Shown here one piece after another: positions 23,829 to 32,969 of a DNA stretch of 35,795 bases. The position numbers and the translations under genes are program-made. Every line of letters begins with the position of its first letter. Within the stretch, counting starts at the first letter, position 1. The stretch covers positions 1 to 35,795 of the forward strand of contig CAJKLB010000022.1 in the NCBI GenBank assembly GCA_905200615.1, in the 5' to 3' direction. The notes beneath the pieces were generated by a model. The model was not told the origin of the DNA and made no database searches. It worked only from the letters and a program-made list of their open reading frames with translations. Source of the DNA: an uncultured Selenomonadales bacterium. GTDB taxonomy: Bacteria > Bacillota > Clostridia > Christensenellales > QALW01.

Positions 23829-25762
23829 AGGCGAACCGATACAAAAGCAGATTGTTAATAGTGTGCCTGGCTATGGTAACAGCGTTTTCTATCATAGTGG
23901 GCGCATTGTTTTACTGGCAGATTATTGCTGCTGACAGGCTTCAGCGCAAAGCTTTGGGTCAGTGGACAACAACTACTACAGTGGCGGCGTCAAGGGGAAC
24001 AATTTATGATGCTAACGGTGAGGCGTTGGCAATCAGCGCGGCGTCGAAAACCTTGAATTCAAAACCCAAGAAAATCAGCCAATCCGGCTATTCGGCGGAT
24101 ACGATTACTACGGCTTTGGTTGCGCTTTTGGGAGAAGATTATTCCTATGAAACCATTTTTAAAAAAATTAATTATGACCCGGAAAACTCCGTAAATGAAT
24201 ATATCGTGGCCAGAAATTTGAATGAAGAGCAAATCGCTTATATTGAGTCGCTGAACATAGACGGACTTTATCTTGTGGATGATGTAAAAAGATATTATCC
24301 TAAAGGAGCATCATTGGTACAGGTGCTGGGAAGTGTGAATGTCGACGGCGTCGGAAGCGACGGCTTGGAATTGAAATATGATAAGTATCTGCGTGGCCTT
24401 ACGGGAAAAATCCTTTCCTCTACAGATGTTTCTTCCGGACAGATTCCCGGAGGAGAGGAACGGTATATTGATGCTACCAACGGCGTAAATCTTACGCTCA
24501 CCATTGATTATGCCATACAGTCCTTTGCTGAGAATGCTATGCGCAATTGTATTGAAACTACGAATGCCAAAAATGTAAAATGCATCGTAATGAATCCTCA
24601 AACAGGCGCCATTCTTGCTATGGTGAACCTGCCGGATTACGACCCCAATACCGCTACCAGTGAGGAGAAAGCAAATTATTCGCGTAACGGCTGCATTTTA
24701 GATACTTATGAGCCCGGATCTACCTTTAAAATGTTTACGCTTTCTGCCGCGTTGGAAGAAAAGAAAGTTGATCAGAATTCTACATTTTTTTGCAGCGGCT
24801 ATCATATTGTAGACGGTGAAAAAATAAAATGCTGGAGAACGGTTCCTCACGGCAGTCAAACACTACAGGAGGCAATATGTAATTCCTGCAACCCTGCTTT
24901 CATGCAAATGGGCTTGGCACTTGGGCAAGAAACTTTATATGAGTATTTGTATAGCTTTGGCTTTAATACGACCACCGGCGTTGACTTTTCTGCCGATCAG
25001 GCCGGTATTCTTTTGGCCCCTAAATATGTAAAGAATACGGATCTTGCTCGAATTTCTTTCGGCCAATCCGTAGCGGTGACACCGCTGCAGCTAATTACGG
25101 CAGCTTGTGCGGTTATCAACGGAGGAATTCTATATCAGCCGTATTTTGTACAGTCCATGAGCGATGATGACGGAAAAACGCTGATTGAAAATGAACCTAT
25201 TGAAGTACGCCGGGTAATCTCGCAGGAAACCAGTGATCTGATGCGTGAATTGCTTACCGGAGTTGTCGCGCAGGGCGGAGGTAAAAATGCTCAGGTCGAG
25301 GGCTATAATGTAGGCGGTAAAACAGGTACTGCGCAAAAATACCGTGACGGACAGATTGTAACGGGGGTGCATATCGGTTCTTTCTTTGGCTTCGCACCGG
25401 CGGAAGATCCGAAAGTAGCCGTACTGGTAACGGTAGATGAAGCTCAGGTATACAGTGATTACGGAAGTATTGTGGCAGCACCGTATGTAGGAGAAATTTT
25501 GGGTAAAGTGCTGCAATATATGCAAATTAAGCCCAATACAGAGGGTGAAAAGGAATATGTGGAGGTTCCCAATTTAGTGGGAAGTTCTTGCGAATATGCG
25601 GCCAATGCGTTGAAGGCCTTAGGACTGCAGATGGAACTGGAGGGCAGCGGAACGGTAATCTCGCAGGTGCCTGCCAGAGGAGAACAAGTGGAAAAATATA
25701 GTATTATAAAAGTAAAAGGCGATACTCCCGTGGATACTACCACGTATTACGGACTGGAATAA
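23819..25762 (+). CDS. spoVD: Class B penicillin-binding protein, FtsI/SpoVD type
   Basis: A 647-residue septal transpeptidase. TTG start at 23819 with GAGGAGG 8 nt upstream. Membrane helix about 13-34; dimerisation/pedestal domain from about 55; transpeptidase domain with STFK (301-304), SCN (356-358) and KTG (501-503), i.e. all three penicillin-binding motifs; one PASTA domain near the C-terminus (about 577-635, VPNLVG... VPARGEQV). A single C-terminal PASTA is typical of SpoVD and of clostridial PBP2B-like proteins. Only one such gene is present here, so it may serve division, sporulation or both. It should pair with the SEDS protein FtsW in the same cluster. Confidence 0.92.
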   Translation: MGVKANRYKSRLLIVCLAMVTAFSIIVGALFYWQIIAADRLQRKALGQWTTTTTVAASRGTIYDANGEALAISAASKTLNSKPKKISQSGYSADTITTALVALLGEDYSYETIFKKINYDPENSVNEYIVARNLNEEQIAYIESLNIDGLYLVDDVKRYYPKGASLVQVLGSVNVDGVGSDGLELKYDKYLRGLTGKILSSTDVSSGQIPGGEERYIDATNGVNLTLTIDYAIQSFAENAMRNCIETTNAKNVKCIVMNPQTGAILAMVNLPDYDPNTATSEEKANYSRNGCILDTYEPGSTFKMFTLSAALEEKKVDQNSTFFCSGYHIVDGEKIKCWRTVPHGSQTLQEAICNSCNPAFMQMGLALGQETLYEYLYSFGFNTTTGVDFSADQAGILLAPKYVKNTDLARISFGQSVAVTPLQLITAACAVINGGILYQPYFVQSMSDDDGKTLIENEPIEVRRVISQETSDLMRELLTGVVAQGGGKNAQVEGYNVGGKTGTAQKYRDGQIVTGVHIGSFFGFAPAEDPKVAVLVTVDEAQVYSDYGSIVAAPYVGEILGKVLQYMQIKPNTEGEKEYVEVPNLVGSSCEYAANALKALGLQMELEGSGTVISQVPARGEQVEKYSIIKVKGDTPVDTTTYYGLE

Positions 25763-25774
25763 GAAGGTGAGTTT

Positions 25775-27229
25775 ATGCTGCTGAAGGATATCATAGCACA
25801 CGGCTATCAAGACATACAAGGAAATATTGAAAATATCTCGATTACAAAACTTACGATTGATTCCAGAAACTGCTGCAGAGGAACTTTATTTTTTGCTATT
25901 AACGGAACAAAAATCGATGGGCATACTTTTTTGCAAAGCGCCTATGAAAACGGAGCCGCGGCGGCTGTGGTAGAATATTTTGTGGATTGTCCTATTCCGC
26001 AGATTCTTGTTGAAAATTCTCGTGAGGCAATGGCGTTTTTCTCCGCCACATTTTATGGAAATCCTGCGGAAAAACTGAAAATGATCGGTGTTACCGGCAC
26101 AAACGGAAAAACAACGGTTTCTTATATGATAAAAGCAATCGCTGCCGCGTGCGGAATTTCCTGCGGAGTGATCGGTACCAGTGGTATTTATTTAAACGAT
26201 AAAAAGCTGGATATTAAAATTGCTACCAGTACCACACCGGATCCGATAGAATTACACTATATTTTAAACGAGTTGGTCAAAGGCGGTGCACAGTGGGCAG
26301 TGATGGAAGTCACCGCACACGCGCTGGATTTGCATAAAATAGACGGTATTGTTTTTGAGAGCGCCGGATTTACCAATTTGACGCAGGATCATTTGGATTA
26401 TTTTATTACTATGGAAAAATATGCCGATGCCAAACGCAAATTTTTTAACAAAAAAAGCGCGAAATGCGGTATAATGAATATAGACGATGCTTTCGGGCGT
26501 GAATTATACCAAAACAGCAAGATGGAATGCCTGAGCTATTCTGCTTTGGAACAGGCGGATATCTCGGTGCGGAATATTGCTATCGGTCCGGCAGAAAGTA
26601 CTTTCCGGCTGTTGATAAACGGAGAAGACTATTCGGTGCAGACGCATACCACAGGAATGTTTAATATCAGTAATGCGCTGTGCGCCGTTGGCTGCGCGCA
26701 TGCCGCCGGTGTACCGGTTGAACAATGTGTAAGCGGGATTTCCTGTTTTACTTCTGTTGCCGGAAGATTTGAGGCTGTGGATACCGAGGAAAAGGGGATA
26801 AGCGTTATTGTGGATTACGCGCATACACCCGATGGACTTGAAAATATTCTTTCATCGATTGATGCGTTTAAAAAAGGAAAATTAATCTGCGTTTTCGGTT
26901 GCGGAGGCAACCGTGATGCGGCTAAACGTCCTATTATGGGCGAGGTGGCCGGAAAATTTAGTGATTATTGTGTTCTTACCAGCGATAATCCCCGATTTGA
27001 AGAACCGGAAGCGATCATCGATCAGATAGAGACGGGTATAAAAAAAACAAAATGTCCTTATACAAGAATTGCCGATAGACGTGAGGCTATCAGGTTGGCG
27101 CTTGATTATGCGAACAAAGGTGATATCATTGCGATATGCGGCAAGGGTGATGAAGATTATCAGGACATTAAAGGCCAAAAACATCACTTTTCCGACAGGG
27201 AAACCGTTGAGGAGCTTATTGGTCTTTAA
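25775..27229 (+). CDS. murE: UDP-MurNAc-tripeptide ligase MurE, meso-DAP type
   Basis: A 484-residue Mur ligase adding the third residue of the stem peptide in the cytoplasm. ATP loop GVTGTNGKTT (105-114); TTPDP and HALDL segments; a carbamylated-Lys candidate in YADAKRKFF (Lys220); and DNPR at 404-407, the motif that selects meso-diaminopimelate. This indicates A1-gamma peptidoglycan. AGAAGGTGAG lies 6 nt before the ATG. It is followed directly by mraY; no murF intervenes, unlike in many clusters. Confidence 0.96.
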   Translation: MLLKDIIAHGYQDIQGNIENISITKLTIDSRNCCRGTLFFAINGTKIDGHTFLQSAYENGAAAAVVEYFVDCPIPQILVENSREAMAFFSATFYGNPAEKLKMIGVTGTNGKTTVSYMIKAIAAACGISCGVIGTSGIYLNDKKLDIKIATSTTPDPIELHYILNELVKGGAQWAVMEVTAHALDLHKIDGIVFESAGFTNLTQDHLDYFITMEKYADAKRKFFNKKSAKCGIMNIDDAFGRELYQNSKMECLSYSALEQADISVRNIAIGPAESTFRLLINGEDYSVQTHTTGMFNISNALCAVGCAHAAGVPVEQCVSGISCFTSVAGRFEAVDTEEKGISVIVDYAHTPDGLENILSSIDAFKKGKLICVFGCGGNRDAAKRPIMGEVAGKFSDYCVLTSDNPRFEEPEAIIDQIETGIKKTKCPYTRIADRREAIRLALDYANKGDIIAICGKGDEDYQDIKGQKHHFSDRETVEELIGL

Positions 27230-27244
27230 GGAGGAAAAACAAGC

Positions 27245-28255
27245 ATGAGCGCAAGTTTGATTTATTTAGTATATCCCTTTGCTTTGGCTTTTTTGATATG
27301 TTTAATTATCGGACCGTTGACGATAAAAATGATGCAAAAGCTAAAATTCGGCCAGCAGGTCCGCGATGACGGTCCGGCATCTCATTTGAAAAAGCAGAAT
27401 GTGCCTACTATGGGCGGGATTATGATGGTGATATCTCTTTGCCTAACAGCCTTGATTTTTCGCTTTCAAGGCAGCGCGCTGGTCGCTGTGCTGGCGGTGT
27501 TGGGGTATGGAATTGTGGGCTTTTTAGATGATTTTATCAAAATCGTCAAAAAGCGTTCCTTAGGATTGCGCGCGTATCAAAAAATTATCGGACAGCTGGG
27601 AATCGCCGTGATTATAGCGCTGTATGCTTATAAAAATCCGAATATCGGCAGTGTGGTTTTTATTCCTTTTGCGGGTTTTGTGGATTTTGGAATTTGGTAT
27701 GTTCCCTTCGCCGTGTTTGTAATTCTTGCTATGGTAAACGGTGCAAATCTTGCTGACGGCCTTGACGGGCTTGCCGCAAGAATGACGATGGTAGAGGGAA
27801 TTACGCTGGCTGTTATCATCGGTACAGTCGCGTTGAATTCTCAAAGTGAAGCGCAGCAGGCGGATTTAAAATATACCGCGATGGTAGCAGCAGGCTTGGC
27901 CGGCGCCTGTATGGGATTTTTGCGCTATAATTCTTATCCGGCAAGAATTTTTATGGGGGATACGGGGTCTTTGGCTTTGGGCGGGGCTTTGGCTATTTCC
28001 GCTTTGTTTAGCCGAATGGCCGCGTTGCTGCCGGTTATGTGCGTCATGCTGGTGGCAAGCTGCGTTTCGGTCATTTTGCAGGTAGGTTCCTATAAGCTTC
28101 GCCATGGGAAAAGAATCTTTAAAATGGCGCCGCTGCATCATCATTATGAGCTTTTGGGTTACCATGAAACCACCGTTACGGCTATGTATACATTGATTAC
28201 AATGGCTGCCTGTGCGTTAACTTTGATGATGATTTTTGAAATTCCGGCGTTTTGA
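27245..28255 (+). CDS. mraY: Phospho-MurNAc-pentapeptide transferase MraY
   Basis: A 336-residue membrane enzyme (about ten helices) that joins phospho-MurNAc-pentapeptide to undecaprenyl phosphate to make lipid I. Hallmarks: DDGPASHLKK then TMGG, FLDDFIKI (Asp95/Asp96), NGANLADGLDGLA (Asp171, Asp174) and the His-rich APLHHHYELLG near the C-terminus. Normal length; AGGAGG site. Next step, MurG, is not encoded in this window. Confidence 0.97.
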   Translation: MSASLIYLVYPFALAFLICLIIGPLTIKMMQKLKFGQQVRDDGPASHLKKQNVPTMGGIMMVISLCLTALIFRFQGSALVAVLAVLGYGIVGFLDDFIKIVKKRSLGLRAYQKIIGQLGIAVIIALYAYKNPNIGSVVFIPFAGFVDFGIWYVPFAVFVILAMVNGANLADGLDGLAARMTMVEGITLAVIIGTVALNSQSEAQQADLKYTAMVAAGLAGACMGFLRYNSYPARIFMGDTGSLALGGALAISALFSRMAALLPVMCVMLVASCVSVILQVGSYKLRHGKRIFKMAPLHHHYELLGYHETTVTAMYTLITMAACALTLMMIFEIPAF

Positions 28256-28264
28256 GGTATAAGA

Positions 28265-29611
28265 ATGAAAGATAAAAATGTTTTGGTTATCGGTATGGCG
28301 CGCAGCGGGATTGCCGCTGCACCGGTTTTAAAAAAGCTGGGCGCCCATGTGATTTTGAACGACAGTAAGTTCCGGGAACAATTGGAAGGCTTGGAGGTTT
28401 TGAAACAGGAGGATTACGATTGGCAGCTGGGCAAGGCGCCGGATTCGCTGGTGGATGAAGCGGATCTTATTGTGGTTTCTCCCAGTGTGCCGTTGAATCT
28501 TCCGTATGCATATAAGGCTCAGGAACAGGGAAAAGAGGTTATTGCCGAAATTGAACTGGGGTATCGACTCTGTCAAGGGATGACGGTCGCTATTACCGGC
28601 ACCAACGGAAAAACTACAACAACTACGCTTACCGGAGAAATTTTTAAGAACGCTTCCCGCGGCTGCTTTGTGGTAGGAAATATCGGCGAACCCTATATTG
28701 CCCATGCGCTTGAGGCAAAACCCGAAGATGTAATGGTAACGGAGATCAGCAGTTATCAGTTAGAGGGAATTGTACGCTTTCACCCCAAAGCCGCGGCATT
28801 GCTGAATATTACGGAAGATCATATGATTCGGCATAAAACAATGGAAAATTATATCGCGGCAAAGCTACGCGTATTTGAAAATCAAACATCGGAAGATTTT
28901 TCGGTACTGAATTATGATGATGAAACGGTCAGAGCTCTTGCTGACCGTATAAAAGGAACCGTTTTATTTTTCTCACGCAAGGTATCGTTAAAAGAAGGTG
29001 TTTTTGTAAAGGACGGCAATATTGTGTTTGCCTTAAACGGAGATCAGCAGATTGTTTGTCCGGTGGAGGAAATTCGGATTAAAGGCCCCCATAATTTAGA
29101 AAATGCGCTTGCGGCTACGGCCTTGACAATGCTTTGCGGTGTAAATGCACAGACCGTTGCGTATACTTTAAAGAATTTTGCCGGCGTGGAACATCGTATT
29201 GAAACGGTGTGTACAAAAGACGGTGTGACCTATATCAATGATTCCAAGGGCACAAATCCGGATTCTACAGTTAAGGCGATAGAAACCATGACGAAGCCTA
29301 CGGTGTTGATTTTAGGCGGTTATGATAAAGGCGGAAGTTTTGATGCGCTGTTTCGGGCGTTTACCGATTCTATCAGGTATACGATATTTATAGGCGCTAC
29401 CGCAAAAAAACTGAAGGAAACGGCGGAAAAATACGGATGGAAGAATTATACCCTTGTTGAGGGAAGCTTTGAAGACGGAGTAAAAGCGGCGCGGGATGCA
29501 GCGCAAAACGGTTGGAATGTTTTGCTTTCACCGGCCTGTGCCAGCTTTGATATGTTTAAGGATTTTGAAGAGCGCGGAAGAGTATTTAAGGAAATCGTAA
29601 ATAAATTTTAA
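28265..29611 (+). CDS. murD: UDP-MurNAc-Ala D-glutamate ligase MurD
   Basis: A 448-residue cytoplasmic ligase that adds D-Glu to UDP-MurNAc-L-Ala. The N-terminal nucleotide-like domain begins VIGMARSGIAAA; the ATP loop is TGTNGKTT (111-118); the central domain has ITEDHMIRH; the C-terminal domain has DSKGTNPDST and SPACASFDMF, both typical of MurD. Length is normal. Nine nucleotides separate it from mraY, and ftsW follows after 11 nt, so it is part of the same transcript. Confidence 0.96.
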   Translation: MKDKNVLVIGMARSGIAAAPVLKKLGAHVILNDSKFREQLEGLEVLKQEDYDWQLGKAPDSLVDEADLIVVSPSVPLNLPYAYKAQEQGKEVIAEIELGYRLCQGMTVAITGTNGKTTTTTLTGEIFKNASRGCFVVGNIGEPYIAHALEAKPEDVMVTEISSYQLEGIVRFHPKAAALLNITEDHMIRHKTMENYIAAKLRVFENQTSEDFSVLNYDDETVRALADRIKGTVLFFSRKVSLKEGVFVKDGNIVFALNGDQQIVCPVEEIRIKGPHNLENALAATALTMLCGVNAQTVAYTLKNFAGVEHRIETVCTKDGVTYINDSKGTNPDSTVKAIETMTKPTVLILGGYDKGGSFDALFRAFTDSIRYTIFIGATAKKLKETAEKYGWKNYTLVEGSFEDGVKAARDAAQNGWNVLLSPACASFDMFKDFEERGRVFKEIVNKF

Positions 29612-29622
29612 GGGGCGCGCAT

Positions 29623-30759
29623 ATGGCAAACAGAGCAAAGAAAAAGATGGTTCGCAAGGGCATTTGTCTTCCGCTTATGCTTGTTACAATTATACTCACT
29701 TGCATAGGCCTTATTATGGTGCTCAGCAGTTCATACAACAGCATCTTGTTAAAATCCAGTGATGCTTCTTATTGGAGCTCTTTTAAAACGCAGGCAGCCG
29801 TAGCGGTAGCGGGAATTATTTGCATGTTCTTTATTGCAAGGATGGATTATCACTTTTTTGCAAAACCTACCGTGTTGGTTACCGGGTTTATTGTTTCCTG
29901 TGTGCTGCTGATCGCGGTGTTTTTCTTTCCGGATGTATATGACGCGCATCGCTGGATCGAAATCGGAAGCCTTACGCTGCAGCCATCGGAAATCGCTAAA
30001 TTCATGGGTGTGTTTTATGCGGCGTATTATACATCAAAAAAGAAATGGTGGTATCGCAGCTTTAGAGATTGGGCAGGTCTGCTGCTGCCGATTGCAATGA
30101 TTGCCGGATTGATTATTATTGAACCGGATCTTTCTACTACGATGACTTTTTTAGCTTCGGTAGTGGTTATTATGTTTGTGTCGGGAATGCAATGGAAATG
30201 GCTGGTGGGCGCGATCGGCGCCATTGGCATGCTGATACCGATTATGATTGCTACGGTTGGATATCAAAGCCGCCGGTTTGACGCTTGGCTGCATGCCTGG
30301 GATGACCCGAAGGACGTAGGCTTCCAGATTGTGCAGTCGCTTTATGCCATCGGTGATGGGGGCATGTTCGGCGTGGGCCTTGGCAACAGTAAGCAAAAAA
30401 TTACACATCTGCCGATGAGTGATACGGATTATATTTTTTCAATTGTGTGTGAAGAATTCGGTTTTGTAGGGGCAACAATTGTTATTGGACTATATGTAGC
30501 GTTTGCTTTCTTTGGTATTAAGATTGCTATGGAAGCTTCTGATAGTTATGGAGCCTACTTGGCTGCGGGAATTACTTCGCTGATTGTACTGCAGGCCTTT
30601 ATCAATATGGGTGTTGCAACTAATGTACTGCCTTCCACGGGAATTACGCTGCCGTTTATTTCAAAGGGAGCTTCCTCTCTGGGAGTTATGCTTTGCGCTA
30701 CCGGCGCGCTGCTCAGCGTTTCGGCTTATAAGCCGCGGGCGCCTATCGACAGTAACTGA
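29623..30759 (+). CDS. ftsW: SEDS glycosyltransferase FtsW/SpoVE
   Basis: A 378-residue polytopic SEDS protein (about ten helices) that polymerises lipid II at the septum together with its class B PBP. Signatures: HRWIEIGSLTLQPSEIAKF (109-127), EPDLSTT in the next helix pair, the DPKDVGFQIVQS loop with GDGGMFGVGLGNS, and the C-terminal NVLPSTGITLPFISKGASS. SpoVE is a close homologue; the dcw position favours FtsW. AAGGGG is 9 nt before the ATG. In most related clusters murG follows; here murA does. Confidence 0.93.
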   Translation: MANRAKKKMVRKGICLPLMLVTIILTCIGLIMVLSSSYNSILLKSSDASYWSSFKTQAAVAVAGIICMFFIARMDYHFFAKPTVLVTGFIVSCVLLIAVFFFPDVYDAHRWIEIGSLTLQPSEIAKFMGVFYAAYYTSKKKWWYRSFRDWAGLLLPIAMIAGLIIIEPDLSTTMTFLASVVVIMFVSGMQWKWLVGAIGAIGMLIPIMIATVGYQSRRFDAWLHAWDDPKDVGFQIVQSLYAIGDGGMFGVGLGNSKQKITHLPMSDTDYIFSIVCEEFGFVGATIVIGLYVAFAFFGIKIAMEASDSYGAYLAAGITSLIVLQAFINMGVATNVLPSTGITLPFISKGASSLGVMLCATGALLSVSAYKPRAPIDSN

Positions 30760-30773
30760 CATGTCGCATCCTG

Positions 30774-30806
30774 CATATATTAAAATAAAGATTGTTTTAA
30801 TATATG
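30774..30806. promoter_or_regulatory. 12-bp inverted repeat before murA
   Basis: A perfect inverted repeat: CATATATTAAAA (30774-30785) and TTTTAATATATG (30795-30806) with a 9-nt loop, in the only sizeable gap of the first ten dcw genes. It ends next to the murA ribosome site (GGGGTG from about 30806). It could be an operator, an RNA hairpin affecting murA translation, or a weak terminator/processing site. Confidence 0.6.
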
Positions 30807-30816
30807 GGGTGTAAAT

Positions 30817-32073
30817 ATGAAAAAAATAGTGATTTGCGGTGGGAACCCTTTACATGGAGAAATAACTGTTCACAGCGCTAAAAATTCATTATTGCCGATA
30901 TTAGCAGCGGTTGTGCTTTCCCAAAGCGAAGTAACGCTGACAGAGTGTCCGCCGCTGAGCGATGTTTTAACGATGCTGGAGCTTTTAGAAGATATAGGCT
31001 GCCGGTGCAGTTTCGGACAGGGTACCGTACATATTGATCCCTCCGGAATTAACAATTACAAAATGAATGATCGATTGATGCATCTGCTGCGCTCTTCTAT
31101 TTTTATTTTGGGACCTTTGGTTGCGCGAATGGGGCGGGCAGAACTGGGATATCCCGGCGGCTGCGATATCGGTATACGGCCTATTGATCTTCATTTAAAG
31201 GGACTTCGGGATCTTGGCGTTAAAGTACAGGAGGAAAACGGACATATTATTTGTACTTGCTCCAAATTAAAGGGCGGCGAGGTGTATTTGGACTACCCCA
31301 GCGTAGGGGCGACGGAAAATATTATGATGGCGGCAGCGTTGGCTGAGGGCGCCACTATTATTACCAATGCGGCAAAGGAGCCGGAGATTGTTGATCTGCA
31401 GAATTTTATTAACAAAATGGGCGGACGCATCAGCGGTGCGGGAACCGGAAAAATTGTGATACATGGTACCCCTGAGCTTAACGGGTGCACCTACAAAGCG
31501 ATGCCGGATCGAATTGTTACCGGTACGTATATGATCGCTGCGGCTATTACCGGCGGAGAAATTTTTATAAAAAACGCGTTTAAGGAACATGTATCGGTAT
31601 TGATCGGTAAGTTAAAGGACGGCGGATGTGAAATTTATGAGAAGGACGGCGGCCTTGTGGTAAAAGGAATTGACAGACTATGTTCTTCGCATATGATTGA
31701 AACAATGCCGTATCCGGGCTTTCCTACCGATTTACAGTCCCCGATGATGGCATTGCAGACGGTGGCGAAGGGAACCTGCGTTTTGGTGGAAAACGTATTT
31801 GAAAACCGATTCCGTCTTGCGGGTGAACTAAAAAAAATGGGTGCCGATATTACCGTTAAGGATCGAATGGCGATTATCCGCGGAGTTGACGAGCTGACCG
31901 GCACAACGGTATACACGCATGATTTGCGCGGCGGAGCGGCACTTGTGCTGGCGGGATTGCGGGCAAAAGGAACTACAATTATTAAAGATGAAGGTCTTAT
32001 TGACCGGGGGTATTTTGAACTGGAAAAACAACTGCAAAAACTTGGCGGAGATATTACGTTAGCGGAGGAATAA
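30817..32073 (+). CDS. murA: UDP-GlcNAc 1-carboxyvinyltransferase MurA
   Basis: A 418-residue enzyme (EC 2.5.1.7) catalysing the first committed step of peptidoglycan synthesis, transfer of enolpyruvate to UDP-GlcNAc. AKNSLLPIL (21-29) gives the Lys22-Asn23 pair; PGGCDIG (113-119) contains Cys116, the residue attacked by fosfomycin, so the enzyme should be sensitive by this criterion. FPTDLQSPMMAL and DLRGGAALVLAGL are typical. Placement between ftsW and ftsQ, instead of murG-murB, is notable. It starts just after the 12-bp inverted repeat and is tightly linked to ftsQ (2 nt). Confidence 0.96.
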   Translation: MKKIVICGGNPLHGEITVHSAKNSLLPILAAVVLSQSEVTLTECPPLSDVLTMLELLEDIGCRCSFGQGTVHIDPSGINNYKMNDRLMHLLRSSIFILGPLVARMGRAELGYPGGCDIGIRPIDLHLKGLRDLGVKVQEENGHIICTCSKLKGGEVYLDYPSVGATENIMMAAALAEGATIITNAAKEPEIVDLQNFINKMGGRISGAGTGKIVIHGTPELNGCTYKAMPDRIVTGTYMIAAAITGGEIFIKNAFKEHVSVLIGKLKDGGCEIYEKDGGLVVKGIDRLCSSHMIETMPYPGFPTDLQSPMMALQTVAKGTCVLVENVFENRFRLAGELKKMGADITVKDRMAIIRGVDELTGTTVYTHDLRGGAALVLAGLRAKGTTIIKDEGLIDRGYFELEKQLQKLGGDITLAEE

Positions 32074-32075
32074 AA

Positions 32076-32813
32076 ATGGCCAAAAGAAGGAAAGAAAATT
32101 ACGGACCAAGCCCGATACTGTTATGGATACTGGTATTGGTGTTGATCGTTGTAATCTTTTTCCTGATTAACAGCGCGCTTTTTAACGTAACCAGCATTAC
32201 CGTGTATGGCGCGCAACGGTTTTCCGCGCAGGAAATTATTACTGCCAGCGGTATTACTTATGATACAAATATTATATATGTGGATGAAGAGAGCGCCCGG
32301 CAGGGAATCGAGCAAAATCCCTATTTGCGTGTGGATGATATTAAGCGTACATTCCCTACCGGGGTAGAAATATATGTTACCGAACGTACGCCGATAGCGC
32401 AAATTGCTACGGTAAACGGTTATTATGTTATTGATAAAGAGGGCGTTGCTTTAGGATTGAATGAGATCGCGGATGATCGTTTAATCAGTATTTTGAATAT
32501 GGCTATTATAGAACCGCAGCTGGGCAGTACGCTTGTTACCGAAAATACCGAAAAGCTTGACGCGGTGGCAAAAGTTCTTACTGCCGCCGAAAAATATGAA
32601 TTACTGCAGAAAATAAAAAGTATCGATGTTTCGGATCCGGTAAAAATAGTGCTTGAATATGAAGGCGATATTACGGTAAAAATTACCGACGGCGATTCTG
32701 CTGATTTAAAGCTTTCCCGTCTGGAAAGCGCGGTTGCCGCCGCGGGGGACAAGCTTTCTGCCGGAGCTGTACTGAATATGGAGAATGAAGGTGGATATTA
32801 TATCAGCCAATAA
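32076..32813 (+). CDS. ftsQ: FtsQ/DivIB division protein
   Basis: A 245-residue bitopic protein: short basic cytoplasmic tail, membrane helix about 13-33, and a POTRA domain from about 36 to 104 (LFNVTSITVYGAQRFSAQEI, then RTFPTGVEIYVTERTPIA), followed by a beta domain (VIDKEGVAL). It assembles with FtsL and DivIC at the septum. Ribosome site GGAGG lies inside the murA 3' end. It is the last gene before a hairpin and a promoter-like gap, so probably the end of the first dcw transcript. Confidence 0.92.
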   Translation: MAKRRKENYGPSPILLWILVLVLIVVIFFLINSALFNVTSITVYGAQRFSAQEIITASGITYDTNIIYVDEESARQGIEQNPYLRVDDIKRTFPTGVEIYVTERTPIAQIATVNGYYVIDKEGVALGLNEIADDRLISILNMAIIEPQLGSTLVTENTEKLDAVAKVLTAAEKYELLQKIKSIDVSDPVKIVLEYEGDITVKITDGDSADLKLSRLESAVAAAGDKLSAGAVLNMENEGGYYISQ

Positions 32814-32875
32814 TGGCTAAAAAGAGGAAAATAGATGCCGAATACACATATTTTTTTATAAAAAAGACAAAAAAT

Positions 32876-32909
32876 GCGTTTTTATTAAAAAAACGCTTTA
32901 ACTTTTTTT
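32876..32909 (+). terminator. Terminator after ftsQ
   Basis: A perfect 8-bp stem GCGTTTTT/AAAAACGC (32876-32883 with 32889-32896) followed by TTTAAC and a seven-T run. The stem is AT-rich, so termination may be partial. Confidence 0.55.
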
Positions 32910-32930
32910 GTTTTTCTGTTATTATATATG

Positions 32931-32951
32931 AGAGATATATTATATATCTCT
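32931..32951. promoter_or_regulatory. 21-bp palindrome upstream of ftsA-ftsZ
   Basis: AGAGATATA-TTA-TATATCTCT (32931-32951) is a perfect 9-bp inverted repeat with a 3-nt centre, placed between the ftsQ terminator and the ftsA ribosome site (GGAGG, 32958-32962). The area contains several -10-like TATATA/TATATT words but no -35 that I can fix. It may be an operator for a separate ftsA-ftsZ promoter or a leader hairpin. Confidence 0.55.
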
Positions 32952-32969
32952 AAATTTGGAGGTCACCTA

